The position numbers and the translations under genes were made by a program. Below the pieces are notes generated by a model. The model had not been told where the DNA came from, did no database searches, and was given only the letters and a program-made list of their open reading frames with translations. Below, in pieces: positions 58,688 through 64,000 of a stretch of 64,000 bases of DNA. Source of the stretch: Asaia sp. W19 (GTDB lineage Bacteria; Pseudomonadota; Alphaproteobacteria; Acetobacterales; Acetobacteraceae). The first letter of the stretch is position 1. Each line of letters begins with the position of its first letter. Location of the stretch: assembly GCF_003994335.1 (NCBI RefSeq), contig NZ_PNQZ01000064.1:1-64000 (forward strand), read 5' to 3'.

Positions 58688-60823
58688 ATGGCTGGCAGGA
58701 CACCTCCCCCCAACAGGTCGGGCCATTCCGGTGGCGCGCCCTCGCGTCCTGAAGGCAAGAGCACCAAGCGGGTCAGGGCGTCGCTCGACCAGATGCACAC
58801 AAGACTGATCGGGGTCGGGCTCGGGTTTCTGGTCCTTTTCGGCCTCGTGGCGGGCAAACTGAGCCTCGCCACCGTTTTCATGCCTATGGCCCCCGAGAAG
58901 CGACAGATCGCTTCACAGGTGCCTGAAATTCCGAAAAGCGACCCGAAAGGGCAGATCGCAGGCGATTTCTCGTTACCGGATGTGCATCGCGCGAGCATCG
59001 TCGATCGTAATGGGCAGACCCTCGCCCTTTCTCTGCCCGTGGCGCAGGTCTATGCCAATCCGATGGAGCTGATCGACGCCCCGGATGCAGCGAAGAAGCT
59101 CAAATCCGTACTGCCCCAGCTCGACGAGGCAGAGACAACACGCCGACTCTCGCTGAAGAAGCAGTTTGTCTACATTGCCCGCGATATCTCGCCCGTGCAG
59201 GAAATAGCCATCAATAATCTGGGCATTCCGGGCATCTATTTCGAAGCGAGCGAGCGACGTCATTACCCGCTGGGCCGTACCGCCGCGCAGATTCTGGGCG
59301 GGGTGGATATCGACGATCACGGCGTGGCCGGGGTCGAACGTTATTTCAACGAGCGTCTCAACAAGGATCGCACCCCGCTGCGTCTGTCGCTGGACGTGCG
59401 TATCCAGGCCGTGGCCCGGGAAGTGACCCAGGCCGCCATGGACGAGTTTCAGGCCATCGGGGCTGCGGCCATCGTGATGGATGTGAATACGGGCGAGATC
59501 ATCTCCATGGTCAGCCTGCCCGATTACGACGCCAATGAGTTCGGCCATGCGCCTGCCGATGCACGGTTCAACCGCGCCGTCACGGGCATGTACGAACCGG
59601 GCTCGACCTTCAAGCTTCAGACCGCGGCCATGGCCATCGAATATGGCGTGGCCCATATCTGGGATCGCTTCTCGACCATCCCCATCCATATCGGTCGCTT
59701 CACCATCTCGGATATCAAGACCGATCACTTCGCGCCCTGGCTCGCCCTGCCCGACGTTCTTGCCAAGTCATCGAACCCGGCTGCCGCGCATATCGCACTC
59801 GACGTGGGCGCGAAACGGCAGCAGGAATGGCTGCGCAATATGGGGTTCTTTAATCGCGTGCCGATCGAACTACCCGAGGCTGGACGTCCCATCGTACCGT
59901 CTTCGAAGAACTGGGGCGTTTCGACTGTCATGACGGTCGGCTTCGGTCACGGCGTGGCTGAGCCACCGCTCTCTATCGTGCGCGGCACCGCTGCCACGGT
60001 GAATGGCGGCATTCTGATCAAGCCTACTCTCGTGGCACGCGAACAGGATGACGGCGCAAAACCGGATGAGGAGGCCCTCCCCCCCGGTGCGACCGCGCCC
60101 GGCGGTGCCCCCCTGAATGCACCCGGCGGAACGCAATCTGGCACGACGGGTGCGGCCGCACCTCCGGGCGCCCCTGTTGTACCCGCCGCCTTCAGGCCCG
60201 AGAGCGATGCCTCGGGCGATGCCCCCGCCCCGCCGCCGCAGCCTCAGGGTGACCGGGTCGTATCGGAGGAAAATTCCAGGCTCATCCGCAAGATGCTGCG
60301 TCTTGACGTAACGCAGGGCACGGCGCGCAGCGCGGAAGTACCCGGCTATTTCGTAGGCGGCAAAACCGGTACGGCTGAAAAGGTCGGACCGAATGGCCGA
60401 TATCTGAAGCACGTCAATATCTCGGCCTTCACTTCGATTTTCCCGATGAATGCACCGCGCTACGCCGTCTATGTCATGCTTGATTCGCCACACCCCACCC
60501 CCAAGACCCACGGCTTCGTGACGTCTGGCTGGAACGCCGCCCCGACGACAGGAAAGCTGATTGCACGTATCGGGCCGATGCTCGGGCTGTTTCCCGACAC
60601 GAAGAACGCCGCAAAGATCGATGCCGAGATGGCCATACCGCTCGAACCCGGCATTCCGCCGGGTAAACGCGCCCTCGGCCCCGGCAACGATCCGGGTGAT
60701 CCGCGCATCGCTGCGCAAAAGGAAAAGGCGGAAAAAGACGCCGCCAAGGCTGCCGAGAAAGCCGCCAAGCTCGCTGCGAAGGCCACCGAGCGCGCCGCGC
60801 GTCACTCTTCTGAACGAGGCTGA
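58688..60823 (+). CDS. ftsI: Peptidoglycan transpeptidase FtsI (PBP3) with extra linker and tail
   Basis: Septal transpeptidase of 711 residues (E. coli 588). A cytoplasmic basic start and membrane segment (about 40-60) precede the dimerisation domain. The transpeptidase motifs are SxxK in PGSTFKLQTA (about 305), SxN in SSNPAAAH (about 359) and KTG in GGKTGTAEKV (about 557). A proline/glycine/alanine-rich insert of about 60 residues (about 460-520) lies between SxN and KTG, and a lysine/alanine/glutamate tail of about 40 residues ends the protein. Both additions look lineage-specific. It lies in the dcw operon before murE. Confidence 0.95.
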   Translation: MAGRTPPPNRSGHSGGAPSRPEGKSTKRVRASLDQMHTRLIGVGLGFLVLFGLVAGKLSLATVFMPMAPEKRQIASQVPEIPKSDPKGQIAGDFSLPDVHRASIVDRNGQTLALSLPVAQVYANPMELIDAPDAAKKLKSVLPQLDEAETTRRLSLKKQFVYIARDISPVQEIAINNLGIPGIYFEASERRHYPLGRTAAQILGGVDIDDHGVAGVERYFNERLNKDRTPLRLSLDVRIQAVAREVTQAAMDEFQAIGAAAIVMDVNTGEIISMVSLPDYDANEFGHAPADARFNRAVTGMYEPGSTFKLQTAAMAIEYGVAHIWDRFSTIPIHIGRFTISDIKTDHFAPWLALPDVLAKSSNPAAAHIALDVGAKRQQEWLRNMGFFNRVPIELPEAGRPIVPSSKNWGVSTVMTVGFGHGVAEPPLSIVRGTAATVNGGILIKPTLVAREQDDGAKPDEEALPPGATAPGGAPLNAPGGTQSGTTGAAAPPGAPVVPAAFRPESDASGDAPAPPPQPQGDRVVSEENSRLIRKMLRLDVTQGTARSAEVPGYFVGGKTGTAEKVGPNGRYLKHVNISAFTSIFPMNAPRYAVYVMLDSPHPTPKTHGFVTSGWNAAPTTGKLIARIGPMLGLFPDTKNAAKIDAEMAIPLEPGIPPGKRALGPGNDPGDPRIAAQKEKAEKDAAKAAEKAAKLAAKATERAARHSSERG

Positions 60824-60826
60824 GCC

Positions 60827-62305
60827 ATGCGCCTTTCCGAACTCCTGAAGCGGGCCGGACTCCCGGTCCCGCCGCTCGCCGTCGATTCATCGAAGGCCGA
60901 CCCCGAAATCACAGGGATCACCGCTGACAGCCGCGCCGTAGGGCCCGGCATGATCTTCGCCGCCTTGCCCGGCGTCGCGACCGATGGCGCACGCTTCATT
61001 CCCCAAGCCCTGTCCCAGGGAGCAGCCGCGCTTCTGCTGCCGGAAACGACGACCGTCGCAGCAGACGTGCCGCTCATCGCCTCACAGGGGCCGCGCCATG
61101 ATCTTGCTGTGCTTGCCAGAGCGCTGGCGGGGCCGCAGCCGGCGCGCATTGCTGCCGTCACCGGCACGAATGGCAAGAGCAGCACGGCTGATTTCCTGCG
61201 CCAGCTCTGGTCTTTGTCCGGCACGATGTCGGCCAGTATCGGAACGCTCGGTCTCATCAGCGATGTCCCGGTCGAGGCTCCGCCCCCGCTCACAACGCCT
61301 GATGCGGTCTCCATGGTTCAAACGCTTGCCCGGCTCAAATCTGCCGGAATCGAGCATGTAGCACTTGAGGCGTCATCGCACGGGCTCGAGCAGAATCGTC
61401 TCGATGGCGTCGCGCTTCACGCAGGCGGGTTCAGCAATCTGACGCGCGACCACCTTGATTATCATGGCACGATGGAAGCCTATCGAGCTGCCAAGCTGCG
61501 CCTTTTTTCTAGCCTCCTGCCACCGGGCGCACTCGCCGCGATCAATGCGGACATGGATGCGGTAACGGTGTCCGCCCTCCGTGAACTGGCGCAGTCCCGT
61601 GGGCTCAAACTGCGGTGCGTGGGCGAGCAGGGCGAAACCCTGCGCCTGCTACGCGCAACACCCCTGCCCCATGGGCAGATCATCTCTCTTTCGCTCCTCG
61701 GCGAAGCCCTGCCTGAAATCGAACTTGGACTCACCGGACGTTTCCAGGTTGATAACGTGCTTCTGGCCGCCGCCATGGCCTTTGAGCAGGATGAGGACGC
61801 GCGCGCTGTGCTGGATCTACTCCCCCGGCTCGCCGGTGTGCGTGGGCGGGCCGAGCTTGCGGCAACGCTCGATAACGGGGCCGGTCTTTACGTGGATTAT
61901 GCCCATACGCCGGACGCGCTCGAGCACCTGCTGCACAGTTTGCGCCCTCACGCCTCAAACCGCCTGATCGTCGTCTTCGGCGCGGGCGGAGATCGTGACA
62001 GGGGCAAGCGTCCCCTTATGGGAGAGATTGCCGCAAGGCTGGCCGATCTGGCCATTGTCACCGACGACAATCCGCGCAGCGAAGACCCCGCCAGCATACG
62101 CGCCGCCATCAGGGCAGCCTGCCCCGACGCCCTCGAAATCGGCGATCGTCGCGCAGCCATTGCCGCAGCCCTTGCGCAAGCGCGGGCGGGCGATGTGGTC
62201 GTTGTGGCTGGCAAGGGTCATGAAAGCGGTCAGACGGTGGCCGGTGTCACCACCCCCTTCGACGATCGTGCCGTCATTCGCGAGCTGGCCGGGGTCGCCC
62301 CATGA
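60827..62305 (+). CDS. murE: UDP-MurNAc-tripeptide synthetase (meso-DAP adding)
   Basis: Cytoplasmic ligase of 492 residues adding the third peptide residue to the peptidoglycan precursor. It has the ATP site VTGTNGKSSTADFLRQ (about 112), the substrate-binding EASSHGLEQNRLDGV, and DNPRSEDP (about 414), the motif tied to meso-diaminopimelate. It follows ftsI and overlaps murF by four bases. Confidence 0.97.
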   Translation: MRLSELLKRAGLPVPPLAVDSSKADPEITGITADSRAVGPGMIFAALPGVATDGARFIPQALSQGAAALLLPETTTVAADVPLIASQGPRHDLAVLARALAGPQPARIAAVTGTNGKSSTADFLRQLWSLSGTMSASIGTLGLISDVPVEAPPPLTTPDAVSMVQTLARLKSAGIEHVALEASSHGLEQNRLDGVALHAGGFSNLTRDHLDYHGTMEAYRAAKLRLFSSLLPPGALAAINADMDAVTVSALRELAQSRGLKLRCVGEQGETLRLLRATPLPHGQIISLSLLGEALPEIELGLTGRFQVDNVLLAAAMAFEQDEDARAVLDLLPRLAGVRGRAELAATLDNGAGLYVDYAHTPDALEHLLHSLRPHASNRLIVVFGAGGDRDRGKRPLMGEIAARLADLAIVTDDNPRSEDPASIRAAIRAACPDALEIGDRRAAIAAALAQARAGDVVVVAGKGHESGQTVAGVTTPFDDRAVIRELAGVAP

Positions 62306-63663
62306 ACACCCTCTGGACCAGCGCGGAACTGCGTGCCGCGACGCATGGCATGCTCGACGCCGAGATCGTGGTGACCGGCATTTCCATCGATACGCGCAGT
62401 CTCGAGCCTGGCGACCTGTTCATCGCCTTGCAGGGAGAGAACAGCAATGGCCATGCCCATGTGGCGGCGGCCCTGGCAAAGGGCGCGTCTTGCGTCATGG
62501 TGCATGAGGCCGGTGATGTCTCCGACCCGCGCCTGTTGCGTGTGGCCGATACGATGGAAGGGCTGCGCGCCCTCGGCCATGCCGCACGGGCGCGCTTTAC
62601 CGGGAAAATGGTCGGGGTGACCGGCTCGGTCGGCAAGACCACCACGAAGAACATGCTGCATTGCGCGCTGGCTTCCATCGGGCCCACCCATGCCGCCATC
62701 GCTTCCTATAATAATCACTGGGGGGTGCCCCTCACCCTGGCAAGAATGCCGCGTGATACCGCCTTCTGCGTGGCCGAGATCGGCATGAACCACCGCGGCG
62801 AGATCGCGCCACTCGCTGCCATGGTGCAACCCGATATCGCTGTCATCACCACCATAGGCAGTGCCCATCTGGGCCATATGGGCAGTGTAGAAGCCATTGC
62901 GGAAGAAAAATCCGATCTCATCGGCGCGCTCTCGGCGCAGGGCGTGGCCATTGTACCAGATGATACCGGCATGGAGGCCATTCTTGCCGGCGCCGCCGCG
63001 CGGTCGGGCTGCCGGATTTCCCGCGTCGGGCTGAGCGCACACGCCAGCTATCGGCTGACAGCGCTCGAAACCGGAGCGGAAGGCTCGCGGTTCAAGTTCA
63101 TGAACCGTGACATCATGCTTTCCGCACCTGGAAGCCATCTCATCCGCAATGCGGGGCTGGTTCTGGCCACGATCGATGCGCTCGGATTATCCCTCGACAA
63201 GGCGGCAGCAGCGCTCGCAATCTGGCGCCCCGGCGCCGGGCGCGGACAGGTGCAACCCATCCTGGGCGGTCAGGCCGCACTTCTGGATGAGAGCTATAAC
63301 GCCTCTGTTCTGTCGATACGCGCAGCGCTGGAGACCCTTGCGCTCATGCCAGCCAAGCGTCGTATCGCCGTACTGGGCGATATCCGCGAACTGGGTGATT
63401 TCGCCGAGCGCGAGCATCTGGCCCTCCTGCCCGATCTGATGGCCCATGCGGATCTGGTTTTTTGCTGCTGCCCGCATATGCGCCATGTTTTTGACGCGCT
63501 TGCCGAAGAAAAGCGTGGCGTCTGGCAACCAGACGCGGCATCTCTCGCCCCCTTCGTCCAATCCTATCTGAAAGCCGGTGACGTGGTTCTCGTAAAAGGC
63601 AGTCTTGGCAGTCGCATGCGCGACATTGTCACCCCTCTTCTTGCTGGGGGCGTGTCAGGCTGA
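62302..63663 (+). CDS. murF: UDP-MurNAc-tripeptide:D-Ala-D-Ala ligase
   Basis: Adds D-Ala-D-Ala to the precursor tripeptide. The 453 residues have the ATP site GVTGSVGKTTTKNML (about 105), YNNHWGVPLTLARMP and EIGMNHRGEI, the usual MurF pattern, and ALLDESYNASVLSIRAAL late in the protein. The stop shares a base with the mraY start (TGATG). Confidence 0.97.
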   Translation: MNTLWTSAELRAATHGMLDAEIVVTGISIDTRSLEPGDLFIALQGENSNGHAHVAAALAKGASCVMVHEAGDVSDPRLLRVADTMEGLRALGHAARARFTGKMVGVTGSVGKTTTKNMLHCALASIGPTHAAIASYNNHWGVPLTLARMPRDTAFCVAEIGMNHRGEIAPLAAMVQPDIAVITTIGSAHLGHMGSVEAIAEEKSDLIGALSAQGVAIVPDDTGMEAILAGAAARSGCRISRVGLSAHASYRLTALETGAEGSRFKFMNRDIMLSAPGSHLIRNAGLVLATIDALGLSLDKAAAALAIWRPGAGRGQVQPILGGQAALLDESYNASVLSIRAALETLALMPAKRRIAVLGDIRELGDFAEREHLALLPDLMAHADLVFCCCPHMRHVFDALAEEKRGVWQPDAASLAPFVQSYLKAGDVVLVKGSLGSRMRDIVTPLLAGGVSG

Positions 63664-64000
63664 TGCTGTATAATCTGATTGCCATTCACGACACGACCCA
63701 TGGCGGTTTCTTCAATCTTTTCCATTACCTGACCTTCCGCTCGGGCGGGGCCTGTCTGACGGCGTTCGTCATCTCGCTGGTCTTCGGCCGCCCTTTCATT
63801 GCCCAGCTCAAGCGCATCCAGCGCGAGGGTCAGCCCATACGCACGCTCGGTCCCGAGCGGCATATTCTCGAGAAGGCCGGCACGCCCACGATGGGTGGAA
63901 TGCTCATCCTGATTGCGCTTTTTGCCTCGACCCTGCTCTGGGCCGACCTCACCAACGGTTTTGTCTGGGCGGCGATGTTCGTCACCGCGGCATTCGGTGC
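63663..64000 (+). CDS. mraY: Phospho-MurNAc-pentapeptide transferase, 5' part only
   Basis: Transfers the precursor to undecaprenyl phosphate, making lipid I at the inner membrane. The visible 112 codons begin MLYNLIAIHDTTHGGFFNLFHYLTFRSGGACLTAF, with the first membrane segments, and include GQPIRTLGPERHILEKAGTPTMGGMLIL, the conserved MraY stretch. The rest lies beyond the right edge. The ATG overlaps the murF stop by one base. Confidence 0.96.
   Translation, partial: MLYNLIAIHDTTHGGFFNLFHYLTFRSGGACLTAFVISLVFGRPFIAQLKRIQREGQPIRTLGPERHILEKAGTPTMGGMLILIALFASTLLWADLTNGFVWAAMFVTAAFG

Overview
The window is chromosomal DNA of an alphaproteobacterium, most likely an acetic acid bacterium (Acetobacteraceae, in the Asaia/Kozakia/Gluconobacter area; the genus is a guess). 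The family call rests on GC-rich coding sequence, alphaproteobacterial gene orders (yceD-rpmF-plsX-fabH-ihfA-merR; def-petP-petR-envZ; sppA-ihfB; trxB-lysR), GapR and MucR regulators, and a Hint-domain protein of a kind common in acetic acid bacteria. No phage, transposase, CRISPR array or plasmid gene was seen, and almost the whole window looks like stable core genome with a few accessory islands.

Layout. 1-3.3 kb: ribose-type sugar ABC importer operon (minus strand; binding protein cut by the left edge). 3.5-4.8 kb: TetR-family regulator divergent from a small membrane protein, with two repeated operator-like sites between them. 5-10 kb: fusA, rpmB, a small acidic protein and an Atm1-type ABC exporter. 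10-12.7 kb: Nudix hydrolase, DUF3574 lipoprotein and a PerM/AI-2E-family permease. 12.9-18.3 kb: tRNA-Pro, the fatty-acid/phospholipid initiation operon and divergent bamE. 18.6-22.1 kb: EnvZ-like kinase, OmpR/PetR-like regulator, MarR/PetP-like regulator, peptide deformylase, then rpsU. 22.2-31.8 kb: prolyl oligopeptidase, two lipid-linked glycosyltransferases under an Lrp regulator, trxB-lysR, ihfB, sppA and mucR. 31.8-33 kb: a long stretch without a convincing gene. 33-38.4 kb: FUSC transporter coupled to guanine deaminase, an esterase, phnA and tRNA-Ser. 38.6-41.5 kb: rplU-rpmA-obgE-proB. 41.6-44.1 kb: a dehydrogenase with a Tat-type leader and a repeat-containing membrane protein. 44.2-49.5 kb: a FecI/FecR/TonB-receptor signalling cassette ending in a histidine acid phosphatase. 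49.6-53.2 kb: gapR, zwf, a small membrane protein and an HSL-type esterase. 53.5-55.2 kb: Hint-domain protein. 55.3-55.7 kb: RNase P RNA. 56-64 kb: start of the division and cell-wall cluster mraZ-rsmH-ftsL-ftsI-murE-murF-mraY (cut by the right edge).

How parts work together. The dcw genes overlap or nearly touch and form one transcription unit behind a promoter with MraZ-type repeats. The most system-like accessory unit is 44.2-49.5 kb: sigma factor, anti-sigma factor, transducing outer-membrane receptor and periplasmic phosphatase are joined by 4-bp overlaps at both ends. This suggests substrate-induced uptake of a phosphorylated or phosphate-chelated nutrient, possibly a phytate-like or ferric-phosphoester ligand (inference). 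Other points of interest are a perfect GAAC-N7-GAAC (alphaproteobacterial LexA-type) site upstream of mraZ, an FtsL with a tail of about 240 residues, and a short-chain dehydrogenase with an apparent Tat leader.
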